A stretch of DNA of 64,000 nucleotides from Rhizobium sp. (GCA_019739215.1 JAHHDR010000034.1:124001-188000); one strand, 5' to 3'. Shown: positions 36,735 through 45,938, counted from the stretch's first letter. Notes: a model not told the origin generated them from the letters alone. A program made the numbers and translations.

Positions 36735-37502
36735 ATGGCTGAAGAACTGATCCGGATGGACAACATCAACAAGTTCTACGGCCGGGTGCACGCGCTCCGC
36801 GACGTGAGCCTCAGGGTCATGCGCGGCGAGGTGGTCGGGCTACTCGGCGACAACGGCGCGGGAAAATCGACGCTGATCAAGGTGCTGTCGGGTGCCGTGC
36901 CGGTCACGTCGGGCGAGATTTTCGTCAAGGGCCGCAAGATCGAGATGCACTCGACGACGGACGCCATTTCCAACGGCATCGAGACGATCTACCAAGACTC
37001 GGCGCTGGTGCCGCAACTTTCCATCGCCCGCAATCTCTTCCTTGGCCGCGAGCCGCTGAAGGCGCCGCGCATTCTCAACCGCATGGACCATGATGCGATG
37101 AACGCGGTGGCGCGCGACCTGCTCAAGAAGGTCGGCATCACCAAGGAGATCCCGCCGAACACCCCGATCGGCTCGCTGTCCGGCGGCGAGCGGCAGGCGG
37201 TGGCGATCGCCCGCGCCATGCATTTCGACTCCGACCTGATCATCCTCGACGAGCCGACCAACAATCTCGGCGTCGCCGAGACCAAGGGCGTGCTCGACTT
37301 CGTGCGCGAGGCACGCGACACCGGCCATTCCTGCATCTTCATCGCCCACAACATCCACCACGTCTTCCAGGTGGTGAGCCGGATCATCGTCATGCGTCGC
37401 GGCCAGATCGTCGCCGACGACATCGATCCGAAAAAGACGACGATCGAGGAAGTCGAACGCATCATCACCGGCGAAGACCTGCTGGAAGCGGTCAAGGTTT
37501 GA
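36735..37502 (+). CDS. Sugar ABC transporter ATPase, single nucleotide-binding domain
   Basis: The 255-residue protein has Walker A GDNGAGKSTL, Q-loop YQDSALVPQLSIARNLFLGR, signature LSGGERQAVAIARA, Walker B DLIILDEPTNNLG and the switch His in FIAHNIHHV. Unlike RbsA, which fuses two such domains (about 500 residues), it has one, like FrcA. Last gene of the operon, convergent with the lacI-type regulator 24 bases away. Confidence 0.85.
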   Translation: MAEELIRMDNINKFYGRVHALRDVSLRVMRGEVVGLLGDNGAGKSTLIKVLSGAVPVTSGEIFVKGRKIEMHSTTDAISNGIETIYQDSALVPQLSIARNLFLGREPLKAPRILNRMDHDAMNAVARDLLKKVGITKEIPPNTPIGSLSGGERQAVAIARAMHFDSDLIILDEPTNNLGVAETKGVLDFVREARDTGHSCIFIAHNIHHVFQVVSRIIVMRRGQIVADDIDPKKTTIEEVERIITGEDLLEAVKV

Positions 37503-37526
37503 TGTTTCCCGCGCCGGCGGGCGGTG

Positions 37527-38543
37527 TCAGACCTCGCTGGGAATATTCTCGGGGAAGACCGACTGGATGCGCACCGTCGATTGCGAAATCTCGCCTTCGC
37601 CGCGCACGGCACGGACCAGGCGATCGATGCTGTCGCGCGCCTCGACGCGGGCGTTCTGGTCGATGACCGCGTCGATCACGCCGTCGAGAAGATAGGCACG
37701 CGTGTAATCGGTCAGGTCGTGACCGATGAAGACCACCGATTGCGCTCGGCCCCTCTCGATCAGGGCACGGCCGACCCCCTCGCCGCCCGCGCCGATGCAA
37801 TAGATTGCCAACAGGTCCGGATATCGCTCGAGCAGAGCCCGGACTTCGACATAGGCGCGCTCTGGATCCTCGCGAATCTCCGGTGGCGCGACGATCTCCA
37901 TGTCGCCGAAACGCTCGCGCATGATATGGCGGAAACCCATTTCGCGTTCCTCGTGGCCGCGATAGGCAAGCGCACCGGCGATGAGCGCGACCCTGCCCCT
38001 GGCACCGGGCAGGAAACGCCCGATGAGGTAGCCGGCCAGGCGGCCCGCCGCGCGATTGTCGATGCCGACATAGCTGATCCGGCCGACATGGCTGATATCG
38101 GAGACCAGCGTCAGCACATGGATGCCGGCGGCGATGAGCCGGCGAACGGATTCCCGCACCAGGGGGCTGTCGAGACCAATCAGGCCTACGCCATCGGTGG
38201 TGTCCCGGAGCATATCAAGCGTCGCTGCGATCCGCTCCGGCTCGATCGCGTCGAAGCGGTGGATGCGCACGTCGACATCGGGCCTCTGGGCGGCCTGCCG
38301 CGCGATATGCCTGGCGAGATCGGCAATAAAGGCATTGTGACCGCCCGGCAGCACGAAATCGAGCCGGACCCGGCGGGGGGCAGCCGCGCCCGTTTCGCCC
38401 GAGAGGCTCGCCATCACCTGGATGACATGGGCGCGGGTGTGCTGCTGGACGCCCGGCCTGTCGTTGAGGACGCGATCGACGGTTGCCTTCGACACGCCGG
38501 CGATGCGTGCGATCTCCTCGAGTTTCGGGCGAATGGTCTTCAC
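37527..38543 (-). CDS. LacI family repressor, probable regulator of the convergent ABC operon
   Basis: The 338-residue protein has the LacI HTH (EEIARIAGVSKATVDRVLND) and a periplasmic-binding-like effector domain (DGVGLIGLDSPLVRESVRRL; IYCIGAGGEGVGRALIER). It probably senses the sugar imported by the convergent operon. The 13 bases AACCTCATTTTGA that occur in the ABC promoter recur, inverted, 45 bases upstream of its own start, suggesting joint repression and autoregulation. Confidence 0.82.
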   Translation of the reverse strand: MKTIRPKLEEIARIAGVSKATVDRVLNDRPGVQQHTRAHVIQVMASLSGETGAAAPRRVRLDFVLPGGHNAFIADLARHIARQAAQRPDVDVRIHRFDAIEPERIAATLDMLRDTTDGVGLIGLDSPLVRESVRRLIAAGIHVLTLVSDISHVGRISYVGIDNRAAGRLAGYLIGRFLPGARGRVALIAGALAYRGHEEREMGFRHIMRERFGDMEIVAPPEIREDPERAYVEVRALLERYPDLLAIYCIGAGGEGVGRALIERGRAQSVVFIGHDLTDYTRAYLLDGVIDAVIDQNARVEARDSIDRLVRAVRGEGEISQSTVRIQSVFPENIPSEV

Positions 38544-38586
38544 GTCGGATCCCGGTTTAGAGACGCGGCTTCGCGCCTCGATTACG

Positions 38587-38599
38587 TCAAAATGAGGTT
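38587..38599 (-). promoter_or_regulatory. Operator-like site upstream of the lacI-type gene
   Basis: TCAAAATGAGGTT on the plus strand is the reverse complement of AACCTCATTTTGA, which occurs at 34620-34632 in front of the ABC operon. The 13-base identity at two promoters of one regulon is unlikely by chance. Confidence 0.5.
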
Positions 38600-38765
38600 T
38601 AGCCGGAGTGACGTGAAAGCGCCAGAGGGAGCCGGCCGGTCGCCAGGAACCAACGCCGGCTGTCGCGCCACTGGCGCGCCGGATCGGAATGCCGACGGTC
38701 GGACTGTCGACGGGATGATAAGCGGGGCAGGTCCTGTGGCACGCAAGGCCGGGGGCGCAACGCCG

Positions 38766-38891
38766 TCAGCGGCACGACATCGTGTAGGCGCAGGCGAATT
38801 CCTTCGACGTGTCGCGCGTCGACAATTCGAACGCCGACGCACCCAGCGTCATGGCCACCATCGCGGTGAGGAGGAAGTAGATCGCACGCAT
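38766..38891 (-). CDS. Small exported Cys-containing peptide, 41 residues
   Basis: The frame starts at ATG 38891 behind AGGGA and begins MRAIYFLLTAMVAMTLGASA, a signal-peptide-like or single-helix N-terminus. A short tail with two cysteines follows (FACAYTMSCR). It starts one base after the stop of the next small gene, so the two are translated in tandem. The family is not recognised. Confidence 0.5.
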   Translation of the reverse strand: MRAIYFLLTAMVAMTLGASAFELSTRDTSKEFACAYTMSCR

Positions 38892-38892
38892 T

Positions 38893-39024
38893 CTATGGAT
38901 GTCCCTGGTCACATATCGAAACAGAATCGCACGCCGCCGCTGTCCCGATCGAGGTCGTCATCATGGAGGCGCATGTCGAAAGTGTGACAATCGCCAGCAG
39001 AACATGGGCGAAAATCTTCGTCAT
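38893..39024 (-). CDS. Small exported Cys-containing peptide, 43 residues
   Basis: The frame starts at ATG 39024 behind CGGGGG. MTKIFAHVLLAIVTLSTCAS is a signal-peptide or lipobox-like sequence, and the tail AAACDSVSICDQGHP holds two more cysteines. It is immediately followed by the other small gene with one base between. Both share the layout of hydrophobic N-terminus plus Cys pair. Function unknown. Confidence 0.5.
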   Translation of the reverse strand: MTKIFAHVLLAIVTLSTCASMMTTSIGTAAACDSVSICDQGHP

Positions 39025-39137
39025 GGTTAACCCCCGGTAAATGCAGACCGACGGCACGATTGCCGTACCGCGTCATCGCACGGCACTGGCTTTGGGGCTG
39101 TCACTTTTGTAACAGGCGTCGTGCGGGGAGTATCGGC

Positions 39138-39569
39138 TCAGAGCTTGCGGGCGTTGTCGATGGCCCAGCGGATATATTCGAGCATGAGTTCCTTTTCGAA
39201 CCGGCGGAAACCCTTGAAGAGTTCCTGGTCGGCATCGCGGGCGGCGGCGAGCGCAGGCTCCTCGATGGCGCGGGCGCGATCGGTCAGGAAGATGCAGGTG
39301 GCACGCCGGTCCTTCGGGTGCGGCCTGCGCGCGATCAGCCCGTCGCGTTCCATCCGTGACAGCGTATTGGCAAGCGTCGCCTGCTCGATCTCGAGACGAT
39401 CCAGAAGTTCGCGCTGTGTCAGCCCGTCCTCATTCCACAATTCGACCAGGACGGGGAACTGGCCGGGCAGGAAGCCGAGTGCGTTCGCACGGCTCGCGAG
39501 AGACTTGGAAAAGCCCTTTGCAAGCAGTGCGGAAAGATAGGCCGCCGACTCCATCCTGTCATATGTCAT
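39138..39569 (-). CDS. MarR family transcriptional regulator
   Basis: The 143-residue winged-helix protein has the MarR core: GLTQRELLDRLEIEQATLAN, TLSRMERDGLIARRPHPKDR and the wing RRATCIFLTDRARAI. Such dimers usually repress efflux or catabolic genes and release on binding small phenolic ligands. The target is unknown; the tandem small peptides downstream are the nearest genes. Confidence 0.8.
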   Translation of the reverse strand: MTYDRMESAAYLSALLAKGFSKSLASRANALGFLPGQFPVLVELWNEDGLTQRELLDRLEIEQATLANTLSRMERDGLIARRPHPKDRRATCIFLTDRARAIEEPALAAARDADQELFKGFRRFEKELMLEYIRWAIDNARKL

Positions 39570-39639
39570 CTGTGCCGAATTAAGACAGAATCAGGGCGTT
39601 CGACAAGGTGGAAACACGCCTCTCCCCAGCGTTGCAACG

Positions 39640-39665
39640 AAAAAAGCCGGCCATTGCGGGCCGGC
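39640..39665 (-). terminator. Terminator for the minus-strand ROK/mutarotase operon
   Basis: Read on the minus strand, GCCGGCC (39665-39659), a 6-base loop and GGCCGGC (39652-39646) form a perfect stem followed by six T residues (39645-39640). It lies about 200 bases downstream of the mutarotase gene. Apart from this element, the gene-free stretch 39570-39865 shows nothing recognisable. Confidence 0.6.
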
Positions 39666-39865
39666 GGAGCATTCTCGCTTGCAGGGGGGACGGACAAGGG
39701 CCCGGAGAGGGGGGGAAGGCCCTTGTCCGCACTTTTGGGCTGACGCGGCGGGGGACGGAGCCGGAGCCAGCCTTGGCGACCTCTTCGAGACCACCATTGA
39801 TGAAGATATGTTGTCGGCAACCCGCATCTTCAAGGCATCGGCGGATTACATTTCGGTAATGAAAA

Positions 39866-40297
39866 TCACGGCTCGGTGATCACGCCCTTGCGCAGGATGA
39901 TGTTGCCGTAGAGCGCCCGCTCGGACGTCTGCACGATCGTGTGGGCGGCGCGGACGCGGGCGTAGAAGTCGTCCGGCGCCAGCGGGACCACGGGCCGTTT
40001 CGGTTCCCAGCCGCGGCAGATCTCGATCATGCGGACGTGGATCGGATCCGGAGCCTCGGGATGCGCGGGCACGATGGCGCGGAAAATCGCCTGTTCGACC
40101 GCATGATCGATGGGCAGGACCGATAGCACGGCATCGAGCACGTCAGGGATGCCGAGACCATCGGCGCGGATGATCCGGCGCCCATGCTCCTCGCCGGGAT
40201 AGTTGCCGTCGACCAGCGCGATCTCGTCACCATGGCCCATGGCCCGCAAAGTCGCGAGCAGTGCCGGGCCAAGCACCGGATTCAGTCCTTTCAGCAT
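39866..40297 (-). CDS. RbsD/FucU family sugar mutarotase
   Basis: The 143-residue protein starts MLKGLNPVLGPALLATLRAM, followed by GHGDEIALVDGNYPG with the catalytic His and Asp, and ends LYGNIILRKGV. This is the FucU pattern rather than RbsD, so fucose or another aldose mutarotation is most likely; it would speed up anomer exchange of an imported sugar. Its ATG shares one base with the stop of the ROK gene, so both are on one transcript divergent from frcBCA. Confidence 0.85.
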   Translation of the reverse strand: MLKGLNPVLGPALLATLRAMGHGDEIALVDGNYPGEEHGRRIIRADGLGIPDVLDAVLSVLPIDHAVEQAIFRAIVPAHPEAPDPIHVRMIEICRGWEPKRPVVPLAPDDFYARVRAAHTIVQTSERALYGNIILRKGVITEP

Positions 40298-41523
40298 CAC
40301 GCCATTTCCTTGAAAAGCACGCTCTGGTCGATGTGATACCGCGAGAACAGTGGCAGGCTCGCTGCCCCTATGGCGCGCGCGGACGAGCCGACCAGGCCCT
40401 CCTCGACCACCGGCATCGCGATGCCCTGGAGGTTGAGGCCCGCCAGTTCGCGGCGGGTCACGGCGGCGATGGCGCTGCGGATGGCGGCGGAAAAGCCGCC
40501 GTCGATGATCACCGCCTCGAAATCGACGACGGAGCAGACGGTTGCTGCAGCAAGCGCGAGCGCCCGGCCGGTACGCTCGATCCAGAGCGCGGCAGTATCG
40601 CCGAAGTCGTCCCAGTTTTCCGGCGTGAGCCAGATCGAGGATGGATTGCGCCCGGCTTCCAGCAGCATCTTTTCCAGCAGCACGACGGACGCATGGTCGA
40701 TGAGTTGGTCGTGACCGCCGTCCCTCGACGGAAACGGCATCGAGCCGAAGGCGCCGGCATTGCCGGTCCGGCCCGGATAGAGCGCGTGGTTGAGCACCAC
40801 GCCGCCGCCGATGAACGACCCCAGGAAGAAATAGGCGAAATCCGAGAAGCGCGGGCCATGGCCGAAGGCAAGCTCGGCGGCACAGGCGGCAGTGGCGTCG
40901 TTCTGCAGCAGCACCGGAAACGGCAGCCTTTCCGCCAGAAGCGCCGCGATGTCGGCGTGGCGCCAGGCATCAAGGTCCGCTTGCGGCGCCCCGACTTCCT
41001 CGACCCAGTTCCAGAGCTCGAAGGGCAGCGCGACGCCGATGCCCGCGATCCGCTCGCGCTCGGCCGATCCCGTGCCGGCGAGCATGCGCATGACGCTCTC
41101 TTCGACGAAGGAAAGAATGCCTGATGGCGTGGGATAGCGATAGGTTTCGTGAAGCTGCCAGCGGACGCTGCCGGTGAAGTCCATCATGATCAGGTCGGCG
41201 CTGCGGCGCCCGATCTTCAGCCCGAGCGAAAGCACGCCGTCGGGATTGAGGCTCATCGGGATCGACGGCTGGCCAACCCGTCCGCGCTGCGGGCTGCCGC
41301 GGCTCAGCAGTCCGTCCTTCTCCAGGGCACGCATGATGACAGAAACGGTCTGGGCGGACAGTCCGGTGCGACGCGCGATGTCGGCCTTGGACAGCGAGCC
41401 GTGGCGGCGCACGAGCGACAGGACCAACCGTTCATTGTACGCCCGGACACGCGTCTGGTTCGCGCCGCCCATGGGATCGACGACCCCGGACGCGGAATCC
41501 TGCTCAAGATAAGTGCTCGCCAT
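40297..41523 (-). CDS. ROK family transcriptional repressor, likely frc regulator
   Basis: The 408-residue protein has an N-terminal winged HTH (LSKADIARRTGLSAQTVSVI) and a C-terminal ROK sugar-kinase-like effector domain (AGIGVALPFELWNWVEEVGA; IGGGVVLNHALYPGRTGN). The kinase ATP site is not obvious, as expected for NagC/XylR-type regulators. It is divergent from frcB; the 234-base region between them carries a perfect 11-base inverted repeat over the -35 box of frcB. Confidence 0.82.
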   Translation of the reverse strand: MASTYLEQDSASGVVDPMGGANQTRVRAYNERLVLSLVRRHGSLSKADIARRTGLSAQTVSVIMRALEKDGLLSRGSPQRGRVGQPSIPMSLNPDGVLSLGLKIGRRSADLIMMDFTGSVRWQLHETYRYPTPSGILSFVEESVMRMLAGTGSAERERIAGIGVALPFELWNWVEEVGAPQADLDAWRHADIAALLAERLPFPVLLQNDATAACAAELAFGHGPRFSDFAYFFLGSFIGGGVVLNHALYPGRTGNAGAFGSMPFPSRDGGHDQLIDHASVVLLEKMLLEAGRNPSSIWLTPENWDDFGDTAALWIERTGRALALAAATVCSVVDFEAVIIDGGFSAAIRSAIAAVTRRELAGLNLQGIAMPVVEEGLVGSSARAIGAASLPLFSRYHIDQSVLFKEMA

Positions 41524-41579
41524 TGCCCCATGCTCCTCCCGGGCATTGGTATACTTGCAGGCAAAAGCATGCCACATCG

Positions 41580-41635
41580 AATAAATAAATCAATCGAATT
41601 TATTTATTGACAGCCGCCGCGATCGATGTTTACCT
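41580..41635 (+). promoter_or_regulatory. frcB promoter with overlapping ROK-type operator
   Basis: AATAAATAAAT (41580-41590) and ATTTATTTATT (41598-41608) form a perfect 11-base inverted repeat with the spacer CAATCGA. It overlaps TTGACA at 41607-41612; 17 bases later lies TTACCT (41630-41635), a plausible -10. AT-rich inverted repeats of this kind are known operators of NagC/Mlc-like ROK repressors. Confidence 0.7.
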
Positions 41636-41757
41636 TCATCAAGCTGACCGTACGAGGCAGGAGGAGCCTTGGTTGAGCGATGCCCGCTGGGGTGCGGTCG
41701 CTTGGAGGAGCGGCGGATCGTCCGCCGTTGCGAACATTTCCTTGGGAGGAATTCAAC

Positions 41758-42783
41758 ATGAAGAAATCCGTGCTTTCTGCCACGCTCGGTGCGCTCGCAC
41801 TCGGCGTCGCCTTCTGCGGCACTGCCAGCGCCGCCGACATCTCCGCCTGCCTGATCACCAAGACCGACACCAATCCCTTCTTCGTCAAGATGAAGGAAGG
41901 CGCGACCGCCAAGGCACAGGAACTCGGCATCGACCTCAAGGCCTATGCCGGCAAGGTGGATGGTGACCATGACAGCCAGGTGGCAGCGATCGAATCCTGC
42001 ATCGCCGTTGGCGCCAAGGGCATCCTGATCGCGGCGTCCGACACCAAGGCCATCGTCGACCAGGTCAAGAAGGCGCAGGAAGCCGGGCTGCTGGTGATTG
42101 CGCTCGACACACCGCTCGATCCGCCCGGCTCCGCCGATGCCACCTTTGCCACGGACAACCTGCTTGCCGGCAAGCTGATCGGCCAGTGGGCTGCCGCCAC
42201 AATGGGCGACAAGGCCAAGGACGCAAAGGTCGGCTTCCTCGACCTGACCCCCTCGCAGCCGACAGTGGACGTGCTGCGCGACCAGGGCTTCATGATCGGC
42301 TTCGGCATCGACCCGAAGGACCCCAACAAGATCGGCGACGAGGATGACCCGCGCATCGTCGGCCATGACGTCACCAACGGCAACGAGGAAGGCGGCCGCA
42401 AGGCCATGGAAAACCTTCTGCAGAAAGACCCTGATATCAACGTGATCCACACCATCAACGAACCGGCCGCCGTCGGCGCCTACCAGGCGCTCAAGGCCAT
42501 CGGCAAGGAGAAGGACGTGCTGATCGTGTCGGTCGATGGCGGTTGCCCAGGCGTCCAGGCGGTTGCCGACGGCCAGATCGGCGCCACCTCGCAGCAATAT
42601 CCGCTGCTGATGGCGGCGCTCGGCGTCGAAGCCATCAAGAAGTTCGCCGAGACCGGCGAAAAGCCCAAGCCGACCGAAGGCAAGGACTTCTTCGACACCG
42701 GCGTGGCGCTGGTGACCGACAAGCCGGCAGCCGGCGTCGAGTCGATCAGCGTCAAGGAAGGCATGGAGAAGTGCTGGGGCTGA
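41758..42783 (+). CDS. frcB: Fructose/sugar ABC transporter periplasmic binding protein FrcB
   Basis: The 341-residue protein has a signal peptide ([17 protein letters not shown]) and the FrcB hallmark segments [39 protein letters not shown] and [20 protein letters not shown]. Sequence features match the fructose-binding protein of rhizobia closely from memory; mannose and ribose may also be taken up. The ATG at 41758 follows GGGAGGA. First gene of frcBCA; its promoter carries the ROK-type palindrome. Confidence 0.88.
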   Translation: MKKSVLSATLGALALGVAFCGTASAADISACLITKTDTNPFFVKMKEGATAKAQELGIDLKAYAGKVDGDHDSQVAAIESCIAVGAKGILIAASDTKAIVDQVKKAQEAGLLVIALDTPLDPPGSADATFATDNLLAGKLIGQWAAATMGDKAKDAKVGFLDLTPSQPTVDVLRDQGFMIGFGIDPKDPNKIGDEDDPRIVGHDVTNGNEEGGRKAMENLLQKDPDINVIHTINEPAAVGAYQALKAIGKEKDVLIVSVDGGCPGVQAVADGQIGATSQQYPLLMAALGVEAIKKFAETGEKPKPTEGKDFFDTGVALVTDKPAAGVESISVKEGMEKCWG

Positions 42784-42837
42784 TCGCCTCGCCTTGACCC
42801 ACCCTTGATCCACTGACCCTTTGGGTCCACTGTCTTG

Positions 42838-42867
42838 CCGGGGGAGCGGAGCCAGCCTCTCCCCCGG
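42838..42867 (+). other. Intra-operon hairpin between frcB and frcC
   Basis: CCGGGGGAG (42838-42846) pairs perfectly with CTCCCCCGG (42859-42867) around a 12-base loop, 54 bases after the frcB stop. No T tract follows. It likely stabilises the frcB message against degradation from the 3' side, giving excess binding protein. Confidence 0.5.
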
Positions 42868-42911
42868 TTCAACCGGCAGCATAAGCCGGATCACGCCCTT
42901 GGGAGGAAAGC

Positions 42912-43970
42912 ATGGCCAGCATCCAGGAGTTCGAGAAGGCTCTCGACAAGAGCGACACAACCGTCGCCGCATTTCATTCACGATCGCCGCTGCAGAAGGT
43001 CCAGCACTTCCTGCATTCGACGCCAGCGGCGGTGCCGGCGATCGTCCTCATTCTCTCCATCACTGTCTTCGGCCTGAGCATCGGCGACAGGTTCTTCTCC
43101 AGCTACACGCTGACGCTCATCCTGCAGCAGATCGCTGTTGTCGGCATTCTCGGCGCCGCGCAGACGCTGGTGATCCTCACCGCCGGCATAGACCTGTCGA
43201 TCGGCGTCATAATGGTGATCTCCGCCGTCGTGATGGGCAATTGTGCCCTCTACTACGGCATACCCGCACCGATCTCGGTGGCGATCGGCCTCTTGGTCGG
43301 CATGATCTGCGGCCTGCTCAACGGCTTTCTCGTGGCCAAGCTGAAGCTGCCGCCCTTCATCGTCACCCTGGGCACCTGGAACATCGTGATGGCCACGAAT
43401 TTCATCTATTCGGCCAACGAGACGATACGCGATGCCGATATCGAGGCCACAGCACCCTTCCTTCAACTCTTCGGTGTCAGTTTCAAGCTCGGCGGCGCGG
43501 TGCTGACGCTGGGCGTCATCATGATGATCGTGCTGGTTCTCGTGCTCTGGTACGCACTCAACCACACCGCCTGGGGCCGGCATCTCTATGCCGTCGGCGA
43601 CGATCCGGAAGCGGCGAAGCTTTCAGGTATCCGCACAGACCGGGTGCTGCTCGGCACCTATGCGCTGGCCGGCCTGATAGCAGCGCTCGCCGCTTGGGTC
43701 TCGATCGGCCGCAACGGCTCGATCTCGCCCTCCTGGGCGGTCACGGACTATAATCTCCAGGCCATTACGGCAGCCGTGATCGGCGGCATCTCGCTCTTCG
43801 GCGGACGCGGCTCGATCCTCGGCACCATGTTCGGCGCGCTGATTGTCGGTGTGGTCTCCATGGGTCTCAACATGCTGGGCGCCGACCCGCAATGGAAAGT
43901 GCTGCTCACGGGCGTGCTGATCATTTCGGCTGTCGCGCTCGACCAGTGGATCAGAAAGGTAGCCGGCTGA
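42912..43970 (+). CDS. frcC: Fructose/sugar ABC transporter permease FrcC
   Basis: The 352-residue inner-membrane permease of the ribose/fructose group has the conserved GAAQTLVILTAGIDLSIGVI near the N-terminal third and VIGGISLFGGRGSILGTMFG near the end. The soluble N-terminal tail of about 40 residues (IQEFEKALDKSDTTVAAFH) is typical of FrcC. The ATG at 42912 follows GGGAGGA. It shares one base with the frcA start. Confidence 0.88.
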   Translation: MASIQEFEKALDKSDTTVAAFHSRSPLQKVQHFLHSTPAAVPAIVLILSITVFGLSIGDRFFSSYTLTLILQQIAVVGILGAAQTLVILTAGIDLSIGVIMVISAVVMGNCALYYGIPAPISVAIGLLVGMICGLLNGFLVAKLKLPPFIVTLGTWNIVMATNFIYSANETIRDADIEATAPFLQLFGVSFKLGGAVLTLGVIMMIVLVLVLWYALNHTAWGRHLYAVGDDPEAAKLSGIRTDRVLLGTYALAGLIAALAAWVSIGRNGSISPSWAVTDYNLQAITAAVIGGISLFGGRGSILGTMFGALIVGVVSMGLNMLGADPQWKVLLTGVLIISAVALDQWIRKVAG

Positions 43971-44749
43971 TGACCGAGAACATTCTCACCGCCCGTGGCC
44001 TCGTCAAGCGCTATGGCCGCGTTACCGCGCTAGACCAGGCCGATTTCGACCTGCGCCAGAACGAAATCCTCGCCGTGATCGGCGACAACGGCGCCGGCAA
44101 GTCCTCGCTGATCAAGGCGATCTCAGGCGCCGTGAAGCCCGATGAAGGCGAGATTAGGCTCAATGGCGAAGTGGTCCACTTCTCCTCGCCGATGGCGGCG
44201 CGCGATGCCGGCATCGAGACCGTCTACCAGAACCTCGCCTTGTCGCCGGCGCTCTCGATCGCCGACAACATGTTCCTCGGCCGCGAGATCCGCCGGCCGG
44301 GGCCGCTCGGCACCGTGTTCCGCATGCTGGATCGTCCCCGGATGGAAAAGATGGCGCGCGACAAGCTGACCGAACTCGGGCTGATGACGATCCAGAACAT
44401 CAACCAGGCGGTGGAGACGCTGTCGGGCGGCCAGCGCCAGGGCGTGGCGGTTGCGCGGGCCGCAGCCTTCGGCTCCAAGATGGTCATCATGGACGAGCCG
44501 ACTGCGGCGCTTGGCGTCAAGGAATCCCGCAAGGTGCTCGAACTCATCCTCGACGTGAAATCTCGCGGCCTGCCGATCGTACTGATCTCGCACAACATGC
44601 CGCACGTCTTCGAAGTGGCCGACCGCATCCACATCCACCGGCTCGGAAAGCGGCTCGCCGTGATCAACCCGAAGGACTTCACGATGTCTGACGCCGTCGC
44701 CTTCATGACCGGGGCGAAGACACCGCCGCCGGAAAGCATGGCGGCGTGA
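43970..44749 (+). CDS. frcA: Fructose/sugar ABC transporter ATPase FrcA
   Basis: The 259-residue single-domain ATPase has Walker A GDNGAGKSSL, Q-loop VYQNLALSPALSIADNMFLG, signature LSGGQRQGVAVARA, Walker B MVIMDEPTAALG and switch LISHNMPHV. It powers the FrcBC importer. In Sinorhizobium a kinase (frcK) follows; none is present here, and a strong terminator comes instead. Confidence 0.88.
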   Translation: MTENILTARGLVKRYGRVTALDQADFDLRQNEILAVIGDNGAGKSSLIKAISGAVKPDEGEIRLNGEVVHFSSPMAARDAGIETVYQNLALSPALSIADNMFLGREIRRPGPLGTVFRMLDRPRMEKMARDKLTELGLMTIQNINQAVETLSGGQRQGVAVARAAAFGSKMVIMDEPTAALGVKESRKVLELILDVKSRGLPIVLISHNMPHVFEVADRIHIHRLGKRLAVINPKDFTMSDAVAFMTGAKTPPPESMAA

Positions 44750-44775
44750 TTGCCGCATGCGGCACTGATTTCCTC

Positions 44776-44802
44776 GCCGGCGGATCATTCCGCCGGCTTT
44801 TT
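44776..44802 (+). terminator. Rho-independent terminator of frcBCA
   Basis: GCCGGCGG (44776-44783), the loop ATCATT and CCGCCGGC (44790-44797) form a perfect 8-base stem followed by five T residues (44798-44802). It lies 26 bases after the frcA stop. Confidence 0.85.
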
Positions 44803-44894
44803 CGTTTCTGCGGGGGCATCAGCCTCGAAAAGCGCTTCACAGATTTCCCGGACTTGCTCTATGAGCGGGAAACCGCCCGCCGCAGGAGACATCC

Positions 44895-45935
44895 ATGACT
44901 TCGCTCACCATCCGCCGACCGGACGACTGGCACCTTCACCTGCGCGACGGCGCCATGCTCGCGGGCGTCCTGCCCTATACGTCCCGGCATTTCGCCCGGG
45001 CGATCATCATGCCCAACCTCGTGCCGCCCGTGGTGACGACGGTGGATGCGCGCGCCTATCGCGATCGGATCCTCGCGGCGATGCCGGAGAGCCACAGCTT
45101 CGAGCCGCTGATGACGCTCTACCTGACCGAGGGCACCTCGCCCGACGATGTCGAGGAGGGCGCGAAATCGGGGCTGATCACGGCGGTAAAGCTCTACCCG
45201 GCTGGTGCCACGACCAATTCACAATCGGGCGTTCGGAATTTCGAGAATGCCATGCCGGTGCTCGAGCGGATGGCCAGGATCGGGTTGCCGCTCTGCGTCC
45301 ACGGCGAGGTGACAACCCCGGAGGTCGACATCTTCGACCGGGAGGCCGTGTTCATCGAGACGGTGCTGGATCCCTTGCGGAGGCGCCTGCCCGAACTTCG
45401 CATCACCATGGAGCACGTGACGACCAAGGACGGCGTCGACTACATCGACCAGTCGGAAACGAACCTGGCCGGATCGATCACCACGCACCATTTGATCATC
45501 AATCGCAACAACATCCTCGTCGGCGGCATCCGCCCGCACTACTATTGCCTGCCGGTTGCCAAGCGCGAATACCACAGGCAGGCGCTGCGCAGGGCGGCGA
45601 CGACGGGCAACCCGAAATTCTTCCTGGGTACGGACTCGGCGCCGCATGTCGACCCGCTCAAGGAATGCGCCTGCGGCTGCGCCGGCTGCTTCACGTCGAT
45701 CAACACCCTGTCATGTCTCGCCCATGTGTTCGAGGAAGAGCAGGCGCTCGACAGGCTGGAAGCCTTCGCGTCGCTGAATGGCCCGGCATGGTACGGGTTG
45801 GCGCCGAATGCGGAGAAGATCACGCTGGTCAAGCGCGACGCGCCTGTGGAATTTCCAACGCGGGTCGAGACGGGAGACGGGCCGGTGACGGTGTTCGACC
45901 CGATCTTCAAGTCGCATTGGGATGTGGAGGGCTGA
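44895..45935 (+). CDS. pyrC: Dihydroorotase (type II, PyrC)
   Basis: The 346-residue enzyme reversibly cyclises N-carbamoyl-L-aspartate to dihydroorotate in pyrimidine synthesis. Metal ligands are in [10 protein letters not shown], the carboxylated Lys in [17 protein letters not shown], the His in [10 protein letters not shown] and [11 protein letters not shown], and the catalytic Asp in FLGTDSAPH. Length fits E. coli-type PyrC (348). pyrE is 12 kb away on the same strand. Confidence 0.93.
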   Translation: MTSLTIRRPDDWHLHLRDGAMLAGVLPYTSRHFARAIIMPNLVPPVVTTVDARAYRDRILAAMPESHSFEPLMTLYLTEGTSPDDVEEGAKSGLITAVKLYPAGATTNSQSGVRNFENAMPVLERMARIGLPLCVHGEVTTPEVDIFDREAVFIETVLDPLRRRLPELRITMEHVTTKDGVDYIDQSETNLAGSITTHHLIINRNNILVGGIRPHYYCLPVAKREYHRQALRRAATTGNPKFFLGTDSAPHVDPLKECACGCAGCFTSINTLSCLAHVFEEEQALDRLEAFASLNGPAWYGLAPNAEKITLVKRDAPVEFPTRVETGDGPVTVFDPIFKSHWDVEG

Positions 45936-45938
45936 GGT

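Noticed and set aside
39566-39859. Overlapping short frames on both strands
   Set aside because: No ribosome binding site or protein-like composition; the region holds a terminator hairpin.
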